From NCBI RefSeq assembly GCF_015775975.1, contig NZ_CP064056.1, forward strand, positions 2,505,384 to 2,569,383: a DNA stretch of 64,000 bases, read 5' to 3'. Under the pieces are notes generated by a model. That model saw nothing but the letters and a program-made list of their open reading frames with translations. It was not told the DNA's origin and did not search any database. Numbering within the stretch: position 1 is the stretch's first letter; each line of letters opens with the position of its first letter. Made by a program: the position numbers and the translations under genes. The DNA is from Staphylococcus lloydii (GTDB lineage: Bacteria; Bacillota; Bacilli; Staphylococcales; Staphylococcaceae). Shown piece by piece: positions 1 through 8,596 of the stretch.

Positions 1-157
1 CTTCAACGCAATCATTCACATAAAGTGTGTCCTTTGTGAAGGTTACTAAAACGGGCTTAGTCGTTATGTAATAGTCTTTTAACCAACTGTGAAATGAACG
101 CAACATCGTTTCTATCTGCTGCGTTATATTATCGTACTTAAAAATTACTGGATTCAT
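1..157 (-). CDS. Unrecognised protein, N-terminal 52 residues only
   Basis: The frame opens with an ATG at 155-157 and runs off the left edge without a stop. The coding strand has an AAGGAA ribosome site about seven bases upstream. The visible N-terminus begins MNPVIFKYDN and is rich in Thr, Tyr and Val. It has no signal peptide and no motif I recognise. The start lies 12 bases after the stop of the small secreted protein gene, on the same strand, so the two are probably co-transcribed. It could be a small conserved staphylococcal protein encoded between ychF and the rpsF-ssb-rpsR locus, but this is inference. Confidence 0.55.
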   Translation of the reverse strand, partial: MNPVIFKYDNITQQIETMLRSFHSWLKDYYITTKPVLVTFTKDTLYVNDCVE

Positions 158-169
158 TTTAACGCTTCC

Positions 170-496
170 TTATCTTTTCTTTTTATTAGATCCTTTCGTC
201 TTTTTACCACCTTTATGTTTTTTACTCGGTGTATGCTTTTTAGTATTATTACTTCTCGGGTTAGATTTACCTTTCCACTTACTACCTTTTCGCGCCTTAT
301 TTTTCATTTCGCCACCTTGTTTACGTTTGCCACGCGCATCGGCGGTGTTAGACAATGGATTGTACTCATTTATTTGTTGTACATTTGCGCTTTTTATATA
401 TTGATGATCTTCGTTGGCGAAGTATCCAACTGCTGACAATGTTAAAACCAAAGTTAATATGCTTGCGATAGTTTTGTTGCGTAATTTTCTATACAT
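170..496 (-). CDS. Small secreted, strongly cationic hypothetical protein
   Basis: 108 residues. The N-terminus is MYRKLRNK followed by a hydrophobic run from about residue 9 to 26 (ending near Val-Gly-Tyr-Phe-Ala), which is a typical Sec signal or single anchor. From about residue 55 to the end the chain is almost only Lys, Arg, Gly, Ser and Asn, with no acidic residues after about residue 63. Such tails bind nucleic acid, teichoic acid or the wall non-specifically; no catalytic domain is visible. A GAAGGGAGC ribosome site precedes the ATG. The truncated gene at 1-157 follows by 12 bases. An alternative is an anchored intracellular basic tail, depending on orientation. Confidence 0.6.
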   Translation of the reverse strand: MYRKLRNKTIASILTLVLTLSAVGYFANEDHQYIKSANVQQINEYNPLSNTADARGKRKQGGEMKNKARKGSKWKGKSNPRSNNTKKHTPSKKHKGGKKTKGSNKKKR

Positions 497-654
497 ATTA
501 TGCTCCCTTCTTTTTTATAGGGATTATTATATATAGAAACTAAGTGCCTCAACGTATCGCTTTATAACTGTTAGCGCCTTTAATATTAGGAACTAAAATT
601 GAGTTAAGGCAAACAACATTTATTTTTACTGCTCACATTACTTTATTTACAACA

Positions 655-687
655 TAAAAAAACACTCCCTTATTTTAAGGAAGTGTT
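655..687 (-). terminator. Rho-independent terminator after ychF
   Basis: A 12-bp stem pairs 661-672 with 676-687 (one mismatch) around a 3-nt loop. On the minus strand it is followed by a run of seven U. It lies 18 bases past the ychF stop and ends the mscS-DUF951-ychF transcript. Confidence 0.85.
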
Positions 688-704
688 CAACAAACTTTAT
701 AATA

Positions 705-1802
705 TTACACGTTAAATCTAAAGTGAACGACGTCTCCGTCTTTCATGATATATTCTTTACCTTCTAAACGTTGTTTACCAGCTTCTTTAGCACCGTGCTC
801 ACCATTGTGTTCTACGTAATCATCATAAGATGTTACCTCTGCACGTATAAAACCACGTTCAAAGTCAGTGTGAATAATACCAGCACATTGTGGGGCAGTC
901 ATACCTTTTGTAAATGTCCAAGCACGCACTTCTTCGACACCAGCTGTAAAGTATGTTGCTAAGCCTAATAAATCATATGTTGTACGGATTAAACGGTTTA
1001 GACCTGGTTCTTCAATACCTAAATCTTCTAAGAACATTGCCTTATCGTCTTCATCTAAGACAGCAATTTCTTCTTCGATTTTAGCACTTATCACGATAAC
1101 TTCTGAATCTTCTTTTTCGGCATATTCACGAATCGCTTTTACTTTATCATTTTCGTCATCGTTGATTTCATCTTCACCGACGTTAGCGATGTATAACATA
1201 TCTTTAGAAGTTAATAGTTGCGCTTGGTTTACAAATTTTTGATCTTCATCATTAAACTCGATACTGCGCACTGGTTTACCTTCTTCTAATGCTTCTTTAA
1301 TTGTTGTTAAGATACGTACTTCGTTGACCGCATCTTTATCTTTTTGTCGTGCCATTTTTTCTACCTTAGGCAAACGTTTTTCTACAGATTCTAAGTCTGC
1401 TAATACAAGTTCCATATTGATAACTTCGATGTCTTCAATAGGATTAACGCGACCAGATACGTGTGTTACGTTGTCATCGTCAAACGCACGCACTACTTGG
1501 CAAATTGCGTCTACTTCACGAATATGTGAAAGGAATTTATTACCTAGACCTTCCCCTTTAGAAGCACCCTTTACGATACCCGCTATATCTGTAAACTCGA
1601 ATGTAGTTGGGATGGTCTTTTTCGGTTGAACCATATCTGTTAAGACATTTAATCTGCTATCTGGTACTTCAACAATACCTACGTTAGGATCGATTGTCGC
1701 GAATGGATAGTTTGCTGCTAGCGCACCTGCTTTTGTAATTGCATTAAAAAGTGTAGACTTCCCTACGTTCGGTAAACCTACGATACCTGCTGTTAAAGCC
1801 AT
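705..1802 (-). CDS. ychF: Ribosome-binding ATPase YchF (Obg family)
   Basis: 365 residues, the usual YchF length. The P-loop GLPNVGKST is at 9-17 and the switch motif DIAG at 72-75. NVGE at 207-210 stands where GTPases have NKxD, and this NxxE change gives YchF its preference for ATP. The C-terminal ~85 residues are a TGS domain. YchF is known to bind ribosomes and modulate stress responses; its staphylococcal role is inferred. The ATG overlaps the TAA of the DUF951 gene by one base (TAATG), which implies translational coupling. Nothing unusual is visible. Confidence 0.97.
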   Translation of the reverse strand: MALTAGIVGLPNVGKSTLFNAITKAGALAANYPFATIDPNVGIVEVPDSRLNVLTDMVQPKKTIPTTFEFTDIAGIVKGASKGEGLGNKFLSHIREVDAICQVVRAFDDDNVTHVSGRVNPIEDIEVINMELVLADLESVEKRLPKVEKMARQKDKDAVNEVRILTTIKEALEEGKPVRSIEFNDEDQKFVNQAQLLTSKDMLYIANVGEDEINDDENDKVKAIREYAEKEDSEVIVISAKIEEEIAVLDEDDKAMFLEDLGIEEPGLNRLIRTTYDLLGLATYFTAGVEEVRAWTFTKGMTAPQCAGIIHTDFERGFIRAEVTSYDDYVEHNGEHGAKEAGKQRLEGKEYIMKDGDVVHFRFNV

Positions 1803-2017
1803 TAGTTATTCTCCTTATCTTCCGCTACTTGATTAGATACAAGTACTTTTTTTAATTTTTTATTGAATGTCTGTCTTGGAATCATAATACTGCGCTGACA
1901 ATTTTCACATTTTATACGGATGTCTGCGCCCATACGAATAATTTTAAAACGATTTGTGCCACATGCATGTTGTTTTTTCATCTCTACAATATCATTAAGG
2001 TTGTACTGTGATGTCAT
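1802..2017 (-). CDS. DUF951 family small zinc-ribbon-like protein
   Basis: 71 residues, highly basic. It carries Cys19 and a CENC pair (Cys37, Cys40) flanked by charged beta-strand-like sequence (FKIIRMGADIRIKCENC), as in the DUF951 family found between parB/mscS and ychF in many Firmicutes. Function is unknown. The cysteines and basic charge suggest metal binding and possible RNA contact, which is inference. The gene sits between mscS (31-base gap) and ychF (1-base overlap) and is surely in their operon. A GGAGGTG ribosome site lies upstream of the ATG. Confidence 0.9.
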   Translation of the reverse strand: MTSQYNLNDIVEMKKQHACGTNRFKIIRMGADIRIKCENCQRSIMIPRQTFNKKLKKVLVSNQVAEDKENN

Positions 2018-2048
2018 TCTTTACACCTCCACCATGAGCTACAATGAA

Positions 2049-2927
2049 TTACTGATTATTAGCATCGTTTTGTACCATAGTTGGCTGCGGTACCTCAATG
2101 CCTTTTACGTTAAAGAAATGTTGAATCTCTCTGCGTAATATACGTGCACCCGATGCACCTTCACCTGGAATTGTCTCGGCAGAAATACGTAAAATAAGTT
2201 CATCTCTTGTGAATGAATCAACACCTATAAATTCTGGCGTAGTAATAAATAAATAATATTTTGAACGCATAGCAGTGAATAATTCTTTTAACTGTTCTTC
2301 TACTTTATCAACATTTTCACTAACTGCAATAGGTATTGCTACGATTGCTGCACCATTAGTTACTGAGTAGTTAGTGATTTCGCCCATGCTACCATTAGGT
2401 AAGACAGTCAACTCACCACTTATAGTATTAACGCGTGTTGATCTTAATCCAATTGATTTAACGGTACCTTCTGCTACTGTAGTACCACCACTATTTATTT
2501 TAACATAGTCACCTACATCAAATTGATTTTCAAAGATAATAAAGAATCCTGTAATGATATCTTTCACGACAGTTTGAGCACCAAAACCAACTGCTAAACC
2601 GACTACGCCTGCGCTGGCAATTATGCCTTCAACTTTAATACCTAATCTGCTAAGAATCGTTGTTACAACGATAAACCAAACGACATACGTCACGACGTTT
2701 TGCACGAGAGAAACCAATGTTTGTGAACGCTTCTTGTTAGCTTTTCTGCCTTTATTTTGAACTTTGAAGAATTGTTCAATAACTTTGTTGGCAATGCGTA
2801 TTACGATGAACGCGACGATGATGTATACGATAATCATAATTAGATTTGATAAGAGCGCCTGATAAGTTTCGGGTTTCGTTAAAGGTTCGATAAGTGAACC
2901 TAGAATTGATTTTAATTGATTCAACAA
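2049..2927 (-). CDS. mscS: MscS-type small-conductance mechanosensitive channel
   Basis: 292 residues. Hydrophobic segments lie at about 22-45 and 70-95. The pore-lining helix is rich in Gly and Ala (GLAVGFGAQTVVKD) at about 110-125 and leads into the MscS beta domain (FDVGDYVKI). This is the standard short MscS architecture of three membrane helices plus a cytoplasmic vestibule. The channel opens under membrane tension to release solutes on hypo-osmotic shock. It is the first gene of the mscS-DUF951-ychF operon, with an AGGAGG ribosome site before the ATG. In related genomes this operon abuts parB; here the two are about 24 kb apart. Confidence 0.94.
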   Translation of the reverse strand: MLNQLKSILGSLIEPLTKPETYQALLSNLIMIIVYIIVAFIVIRIANKVIEQFFKVQNKGRKANKKRSQTLVSLVQNVVTYVVWFIVVTTILSRLGIKVEGIIASAGVVGLAVGFGAQTVVKDIITGFFIIFENQFDVGDYVKINSGGTTVAEGTVKSIGLRSTRVNTISGELTVLPNGSMGEITNYSVTNGAAIVAIPIAVSENVDKVEEQLKELFTAMRSKYYLFITTPEFIGVDSFTRDELILRISAETIPGEGASGARILRREIQHFFNVKGIEVPQPTMVQNDANNQ

Positions 2928-3275
2928 TATATCCTCCTCGTTGCTAATCTAAAAGTTCATTATACATTGTTATTTTTTTATACAACTCCAACCTAAGCTT
3001 TAAATATACAATTTAACACTTCGAATTGTAGCCTACGCAATATCTATATCTGAACATACTCGCCTATTATAGCAATAATTCACATCACGATAAAGCAAAT
3101 TATTTTGTACTTATTATCTAAATGAACACATGAAAACCTCCCTCAAATAAGATGGTATTTGAAAGAGGTTTAGCAAGATAAAGTTATTAAATTTTCATAA
3201 GCACTATATTCACAAAAAATATTAAATCAGTGTGCGCGGTTACTTTATAATTCAATTTTCAGACTACCTTCAGTC
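2928..3275. other. Intergenic region with one hairpin
   Basis: 348 bases with no ORF worth calling. A 16-bp imperfect stem pairs 3134-3149 with 3156-3171 and probably ends transcription from the DJ-1-like gene; on the minus strand only four U follow, so it is a weak intrinsic terminator. The mscS promoter should lie in 2940-3060 but I see no convincing -35/-10 pair. Confidence 0.5.
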
Positions 3276-3947
3276 TTAACCCCATAATGCTTCGATCGCT
3301 TGTGCTACTTGTTTTGGAGATTGTGGGTTTTGACCCGTTACTAACCTGTCACTTACTTTAACGTAAGGTCTAAATGGCAACGTAGCTTTACTATATTGAG
3401 CGCCACGACTTTTTAATTTTGTTTCTAATTTGTAAGGAACGTATTTGTTACGTTTGGCTAGCAATTCTTCTGTATTGGAAAAACCTGTTATTTCTCTATT
3501 ATCGATGAAAAATCTACCGTTATCATTTTTAACATTTACTAATGCAGCAATACCATGACAAACTGCTGCCACAATACCGCCATTATCGTAAATCTGTTTA
3601 ACTGCTTCTTGAATATACTGATTATCCGTAAAATCATACATTACTCCATGGCCACCAGTGAAGTAGATACAATCATAATCGTTTGGATTGGCTTCACTGA
3701 TAGGTTGGGCATATTGCAATAAACTCATAAAGTTTGAATCTTTATAATACGCTTTTGTAGTTTTGTCTAACATTGCCGGGCTAAGACTAACGGGGTCAAT
3801 GGGCGTATTGCCTCCACTTATGTTATATAGATCTATTTCATAGTTGCTATCATTGAAATAATTATAAAAATGAACCAATTCGCCTAACCAAAGTCCCGTC
3901 TTCTTGTAATGTGCGCCAAAAAAATCTGAACTTGTATTAACAATCAT
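3276..3947 (-). CDS. DJ-1/PfpI (Hsp31-like) class I glutamine-amidotransferase-fold protein
   Basis: 223 residues. Cys130-His131 sit in the nucleophile elbow AAVCHG, with Glu23 (LGE) as the conserved acid. FTGGHG at 96-101 is the family oxyanion loop. This Glu-Cys-His set is that of Hsp31/YajL-type proteins, which act as glyoxalase III, deglycase or chaperone in reactive-aldehyde stress; which of these applies here cannot be told. It lies 33 bases after the quinone-type oxidoreductase gene on the same strand, so both are likely one detoxification transcript. No signal peptide. Confidence 0.88.
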   Translation of the reverse strand: MIVNTSSDFFGAHYKKTGLWLGELVHFYNYFNDSNYEIDLYNISGGNTPIDPVSLSPAMLDKTTKAYYKDSNFMSLLQYAQPISEANPNDYDCIYFTGGHGVMYDFTDNQYIQEAVKQIYDNGGIVAAVCHGIAALVNVKNDNGRFFIDNREITGFSNTEELLAKRNKYVPYKLETKLKSRGAQYSKATLPFRPYVKVSDRLVTGQNPQSPKQVAQAIEALWG

Positions 3948-3980
3948 AATTTTTTCATTTTAATCACAAACCTTTAGTCA

Positions 3981-4994
3981 TTATTTATCCATAGAAATAA
4001 TAATCTTGCCTTTAGCTTTACCACTACTTGAATATGCTATCGCGTCTTGTGTTTGTTCAAATGCATACACTTTATCAATGATTGGCGTAATTTTGCCTTC
4101 ATTTATGAGGTTACTAATAATATTTAACTGTTCACCGCTCGGCTGCATAAATAAAAATTCATAATTTACATTATACTTTTTAGCGCGTTTTACTAATTTG
4201 GCAGAGGCAACGCGTAATAATAATTGTTTGAATTTATTCAGTTTTAAACGTTTTGCCAATTTAATTGTCGGAATACCGGAAACTGAAGCAATTGTGCCAT
4301 GTGGTTTTAATATTTCAAATGATTTATCTAAACTTTCACCACCTAGCGTATCAAAAACGCCATCATAATTACTTAAGCGTTGTGAGAAATCTTCGGCCTT
4401 ATAATTAATTACTTCGTCAGCACCTAATGCTTTTACAAGTTCATAACCACGCTCACTTGCCGTAGTGGCAACATATAGACCCATTGCTTTGGCTAATTGA
4501 ATTGCGAAGGTTCCTACACCTCCAGCGCCTGCTTGAATCAACACTTTATTTCCAGCTTTCAAATGCATGATGTCATTCAATGCTTGATAAGCAGTTAAGC
4601 CTACTAACGGAATACTCGCCGCTTCTTCAAAAGATAATTGTTCTGGTTTTAGTGCAATCTCACTGGCATCTATCGCAATATATTCAGCAAATGTGCCTAT
4701 TTTTTCTTTTCTTGGTCTTCCGTATACTTCATCGCCGACTTTAAAGTTTTTTACCTTACTGCCTACTTCAGTAATGACGCCAGAAAAGTCATTCCCTAAG
4801 ATTAAAGGAAATTGAAATTTTAATAATAATTTTAAGCCACCATCGCGAATTTTATAATCTATTGGATTAATACTGGCCGCTTTTATTTTCACCCTAACTT
4901 CATAAGGGTTCATACTCGGTAACGGCATAGTTTCTTGTTGTACGGGGTGATTGCCATATTTGTGAATAACCATCGCTTGCATATCAGTTTTCAT
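3981..4994 (-). CDS. Zinc-independent medium-chain NADP-dependent oxidoreductase (quinone reductase-like)
   Basis: 337 residues with the MDR layout: GroES-like N-terminus (about 1-120) and a Rossmann domain carrying AGAGGVG at 155-161. The zinc-binding Cys/His set of alcohol dehydrogenases is absent, which places it with quinone oxidoreductases, zeta-crystallins and enoyl reductases. It probably reduces quinones or alpha,beta-unsaturated carbonyls with NADPH; the substrate is not predictable. It runs just upstream of the DJ-1-like gene, and a reactive-electrophile defence pair is the simplest reading. Confidence 0.9.
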   Translation of the reverse strand: MKTDMQAMVIHKYGNHPVQQETMPLPSMNPYEVRVKIKAASINPIDYKIRDGGLKLLLKFQFPLILGNDFSGVITEVGSKVKNFKVGDEVYGRPRKEKIGTFAEYIAIDASEIALKPEQLSFEEAASIPLVGLTAYQALNDIMHLKAGNKVLIQAGAGGVGTFAIQLAKAMGLYVATTASERGYELVKALGADEVINYKAEDFSQRLSNYDGVFDTLGGESLDKSFEILKPHGTIASVSGIPTIKLAKRLKLNKFKQLLLRVASAKLVKRAKKYNVNYEFLFMQPSGEQLNIISNLINEGKITPIIDKVYAFEQTQDAIAYSSSGKAKGKIIISMDK

Positions 4995-5090
4995 TATTTC
5001 ACTCCTAGCATTGACTACGTTATGACACTATCAAAATTTTATATTCATAATTACACATCATTCATATACTTAGCAATTCATAGCGTTTAA

Positions 5091-6051
5091 CTAATGCGTC
5101 GTCTTCGTTTTGTGGGCCGTCACATTGCCAAAAACAAAAGCGAAGAAGAGAATAATAAAGATCACAAAACCATATATTTCTCCAGTATTTAAATGATGCT
5201 CCGCTAACATCTTATTCATCAATAAAAATATGACGTCTAGCGAATAAATTAAAAATAAATGCAAGTACATTGTCATAAATCCTGTCTTTGACTGCGTATT
5301 TTTATCAGTGGATTTATAATGCAATGTATAAACCACAAATAATATAACGATAAAGACAAAATATAATGCATCTGTAATATTTACATGGCTTAATTCAATA
5401 TTTTGAATTAATAATACAAGCCCTTCACCAAACAATAATATAATTAATAAACTTAAACGTTCTGTTAAATGATTAAAGAAAATGGCATTCTCTTCCGAAA
5501 CTTTATAGAACAATAGTGGATAAACCGCCACAATAAATATACAGATAAAATAGACCCAAAAGTTAATTTGTGACGGTAATAAAGTAGAAATCAACGCAAT
5601 AATTACAGTCAGTGATAAGCCAGTCGTATATACTTTTACCAGTCGTATATACTTTTACCAGCCGTATATCTACTTTAGAGTCACTCAACTTATAATTTAT
5701 AAAATATTGAATAATGATACTGAAATATATAAGCGCTGAAGTTAATACAAATGGCTTAAATGTATGTTGAAAGTCTCCATTAATTGCTTTCGATAATATA
5801 ATTATTAAAAACATGTCTACAAAAACAAACAAATATTGATACCACTTTTTATTAAACAGTCTATTCACGAGCAAAGTACGATAAATCCAAATCGAATAAA
5901 ATACTAGGAATAGCATAAAACTTTTACCCAAACCCTCTGGCGACATTAAGTTATGTGATAGACCTTCAATCGTATGATTAATCGTCGATAAAATATAGAC
6001 GAAAATCAAATCGAAAAACAATTCCGTCATACTGACTTCTTTCTTCTCCAT
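5091..6051 (-). pseudogene. LtrA (low temperature requirement A) family membrane protein, frameshifted
   Basis: Two overlapping frames make up one gene: 6051 down to 5563 gives the N-terminal part (LFFDLIFVYILSTI is the typical LtrA start), and a second frame downstream to 5091 gives the C-terminal part. The break is exactly at a 19-bp tandem duplication (5621-5639 and 5640-5658). Removing one copy joins VKVYTTG to LSLTVIIALISTLL and yields an intact ~313-residue protein with about eight membrane helices. LtrA function is unknown. It starts 17 bases after the MerR gene. It could be a recent pseudogene, a phase-variable gene or an assembly error. Confidence 0.85.
5621..5658. repeat. Perfect 19-bp tandem duplication inside ltrA-like gene
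   Basis: The unit CAGTCGTATATACTTTTAC occurs twice in direct succession, followed by a diverged third start (CAGCCGTATATC). Nineteen is not a multiple of three, so the second copy shifts the frame. Such a repeat can collapse again by slippage or recombination. Confidence 0.97.
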
Positions 6052-6068
6052 GTTTTCACCTCTCGATG

Positions 6069-6416
6069 TTATTCATTTTCTAAAATTTTAAATTTATTCT
6101 CCAATGTAGCTAGACCTTCTTCTATTAATGCTTTTTGATGCAATAAATTTTCTTTGTGACGTGCAAATATTGCTTGTCGCTGAGACTTAGTTGCACTACC
6201 TTGGTCATATAATTCTGCTACTTCTTTTAATTGTGATACAGGCATGTGTGTTTGACGCATACATTTGATAAATTCTATCCAAAATAAATCATCTTCTGAA
6301 AAATCTCTATAACCATTATCGTCGCGAGCAACGAAAGGAAAAAGACCTGCTTTATCATAATAGCGAATCGTATGTTCACTAATCCCTAAATTTTCTGCTA
6401 CTTGTTTTACACGCAT
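6069..6416 (-). CDS. MerR family transcriptional regulator
   Basis: 115 residues. The winged helix-turn-helix fills residues 1-70 (VAENLGISEHTIRYYDKAGL is the signature recognition region). A coiled-coil dimerisation helix follows at about 75-115. No metal-binding Cys cluster is present, so it fits the small-molecule or electrophile-sensing MerR branch. It lies 145 bases downstream of the SDR gene and 17 bases upstream of the LtrA-like gene. The SDR promoter at 7351-7381 has the 19-bp spacer with an internal dyad that MerR proteins act on, so this is the probable regulator. Confidence 0.9.
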   Translation of the reverse strand: MRVKQVAENLGISEHTIRYYDKAGLFPFVARDDNGYRDFSEDDLFWIEFIKCMRQTHMPVSQLKEVAELYDQGSATKSQRQAIFARHKENLLHQKALIEEGLATLENKFKILENE

Positions 6417-6561
6417 AAAATCCCCTCCTACTATACGTGATAATACTTTTATTCATACCCTTCTTCAACGAGCTAAGACATAAAAGGAGCTATAGAAAGT
6501 CCATATTTCAACTTCCTATAACTCACATTTTTCTATACTGTCGTTTTCTACATAGCGATGA

Positions 6562-7320
6562 TTAGCGTGTCGTATAACCACCATTAGCAAATAGTGTTTG
6601 ACCGTTAATCCACCAACCGTCCAACGTTAAGAATGTAATGATTGGCACAATGTCTTCGATTTGTGTTAATTGATTATGGAGTGCTTGAGATTTATGAAAT
6701 GCTACGGCCTCATCTTCTTCTTGAGGATAAAAGAATGGTGTGTCCATTGGGCCAGGCGCTACCGCATTAACGGAAATGCCTCTATCCATAAATTCTTTTG
6801 AAGCTGCTCTTGTATAATGTTCCACGGGCGCTTTTTCACCGGCATACGTACTATAAAAACCAGTGTATGCTGCAAGTAATGATGTCGCTAAAGTAATAAT
6901 CTTACCGTTTTCATTCATATGCTGCTCTGCGTATTTGATAAAAAAGTAAGCCACTTTGGCGTTAATATCTTGCATTTGATCAAAATCTTCTTCAGAAACA
7001 TCTGCTATTGGTTTTTTCAATACTTTGCCTACAGTATTAACTGCGATATCCACTTTACCGAAAGTAGATTCTGCATGTTGAAATAGTGCTTTAATATTTT
7101 CTATCTTTGTTAGGTCACCTTTAAAGAGCGTAGCCTCCCCGCCGACTTGCTGCACTTTAGCCAATGTACTTTTAGCTTCATCCAAAGAGTTATCATCGTG
7201 ATGATGAATGACTAATCTAGCTCCTTGTTCAGCATAAGTAGTGCTTAATAAGCCCCCTAAATTTTTTGCGCCACCTGAAATAACGATAACTTTTCCATTA
7301 AGATTATTAAATTTCCCCAT
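6562..7320 (-). CDS. Short-chain dehydrogenase/reductase (SDR)
   Basis: 252 residues, classical SDR. The cofactor loop SGGAKNLGG is at 15-23 (close to TGxxxGxG), Ser147 and Tyr159-x3-Lys163 form the catalytic triad, and NAVAPGPMDTPFF is the usual C-terminal substrate-side motif. FanGG near the end (LFANGGYTT) matches the family terminus. Substrate unknown. An AGGAGG ribosome site precedes the ATG. Its promoter region carries a MerR-type element, and a MerR gene follows downstream, so it is likely induced by a small effector. Confidence 0.88.
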   Translation of the reverse strand: MGKFNNLNGKVIVISGGAKNLGGLLSTTYAEQGARLVIHHHDDNSLDEAKSTLAKVQQVGGEATLFKGDLTKIENIKALFQHAESTFGKVDIAVNTVGKVLKKPIADVSEEDFDQMQDINAKVAYFFIKYAEQHMNENGKIITLATSLLAAYTGFYSTYAGEKAPVEHYTRAASKEFMDRGISVNAVAPGPMDTPFFYPQEEDEAVAFHKSQALHNQLTQIEDIVPIITFLTLDGWWINGQTLFANGGYTTR

Positions 7321-7350
7321 ACGTGAAACCTCCTTTAATGTTATGGTTCA

Positions 7351-7381
7351 ACCATAAACCTTAGAGTGCACTCTCACGCAA
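7351..7381 (-). promoter_or_regulatory. MerR-type promoter with 19-bp spacer and internal dyad
   Basis: On the minus strand a -35 (TTGCGT, 7376-7381) and a -10 (TATGGT, 7351-7356) are separated by 19 bp (7357-7375). The spacer contains the perfect palindrome AGAGTGCACTCT (7363-7374). Over-long spacers with a centred dyad are the hallmark of MerR-activated promoters. A second perfect palindrome, TTATGGTT-C-AACCATAA (7341-7357), overlaps the -10 and could bind a repressor. Confidence 0.6.
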
Positions 7382-7391
7382 CCAACTATTA

Positions 7392-7424
7392 AAATAAAAA
7401 AAGACTTTGGTATATACCAAAGTC
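7392..7424 (-). terminator. Terminator downstream of the LysR gene
   Basis: The perfect palindrome at 7403-7424 (GACTTTGGTA and its complement around TA) is followed on the minus strand by UUUUUUAUUUU. It would stop LysR-gene transcription before the SDR promoter. Confidence 0.8.
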
Positions 7425-7566
7425 ATAGAATATAGAGACGTCACGGTAAATATAAATGTCGTAACCGACTGAAATTTTAACTAGATAAAGGTTGAAAGCT
7501 TTTCAATAAATTTTCAAGTCATTTAAAGTGTGGCATACGTATCACACTTGTCTAATTAGCGTTAAA

Positions 7567-8451
7567 TTAACTAGACTGTTTTAATAAATTTAAAAACTCT
7601 ATGACGATTCTTTTTTTAAAGCGTGTCGGCTTTTGAACACACCAAAAGTCTCTTGAAATATTTAGTTCTTCGACATTTATAATTTTTAAAGTATCCAATT
7701 TTAATTCTTTTTGTATTGAAATTTTTGGCAAAAAGCTAATTCCCAAATCAGCTTCTATAGCACTCTTAATCGCTTGAATACTGCCTAATTCCATCACTTT
7801 ACTTTTCTCTAAAAATTCATATTGGTTTAAATGATTATCTATTGCTGTTCTCATACCTGATCCTGATTCTCGTACAATCATTTGCTCTTTATAAAGATCA
7901 TTTACAGTAACTTTTTCCAATTTACTTAAGTCATTTTTGTTGGAACAAACAGGTACTATAATATCTTTTTCAAAGTTAAATACGCTAAAATTCTTTTGGT
8001 CAAATTCACTTTCTACCAATGCAATATCAATTTCATTATGTTCTAATTTTTTTATGATGGTTGGTGTATTACCAATTTTTAAATTTATCTGTACATTAGG
8101 ATGTTGTTTTTTTAATTCAATGACTAAATTAGGTAAAGAATACTCACCGATTGTAAAGCTAGCACCTACAGTTAATACTGGGCTTTTTTGACTATTTTGC
8201 ATTTGGATTTCATCATACGCTAAATCATTGAGCCTCACTAATTCTTTGGCGTATGGATAAAATATACTGCCAGCCTCTGTTAATGTAGTAACTCCGCTAT
8301 TTCTGTAAAAAAATGTACTCCTATAAAAGTCTTCTAATTTTCTAATTTGCTTTGTTACAGCTGATTGTGAAATGAAATGCTTTTGTGCCGTTTCAGTAAA
8401 GCTTACATTTTCAGCAATGTCACAAAATACTTTCAAATTATTAATATCCAT
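7567..8451 (-). CDS. LysR family transcriptional regulator
   Basis: 294 residues. The N-terminal winged HTH (1-60; NVSFTETAQKHFISQSAVTKQIRKLE) is followed by a periplasmic-binding-fold effector domain (about 90-290). It is read divergently from the TauE/SafE gene with 145 bases between, the classic LysR-target layout. Overall sequence resembles the CysL/CysB-like branch that senses sulfur metabolites, but this is only an impression. It probably controls TauE and perhaps the sulfatase genes beyond. GGGGG precedes the ATG as ribosome site. Confidence 0.9.
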   Translation of the reverse strand: MDINNLKVFCDIAENVSFTETAQKHFISQSAVTKQIRKLEDFYRSTFFYRNSGVTTLTEAGSIFYPYAKELVRLNDLAYDEIQMQNSQKSPVLTVGASFTIGEYSLPNLVIELKKQHPNVQINLKIGNTPTIIKKLEHNEIDIALVESEFDQKNFSVFNFEKDIIVPVCSNKNDLSKLEKVTVNDLYKEQMIVRESGSGMRTAIDNHLNQYEFLEKSKVMELGSIQAIKSAIEADLGISFLPKISIQKELKLDTLKIINVEELNISRDFWCVQKPTRFKKRIVIEFLNLLKQSS

Positions 8452-8499
8452 AATAAACCCCCATATTATTATTTAAATTTTACCACATCTCATCTCTAT

Positions 8500-8529
8500 T
8501 ATAGGTATTCCATTTAGTAATAGCCTATA
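8500..8529. promoter_or_regulatory. Candidate LysR operator between lysR and tauE
   Basis: TATAGG (8500-8505) and CCTATA (8524-8529) form an inverted repeat with an 18-bp gap in the divergent intergenic region. Its position fits a LysR-type binding site, but spacing differs from the minimal T-N11-A box. Confidence 0.35.
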
Positions 8530-8596
8530 CACAATCAGAATTTGAGTATCACGCTATCTCGTGCAAAAATTATAGTAAGCAAAAGGAGGGAGAATA

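Noticed and set aside
7314..7330. Half-site ACGTGAAAC resembling parS
   Set aside because: The left half (CCCCAT) does not match the parS palindrome; only one arm fits.
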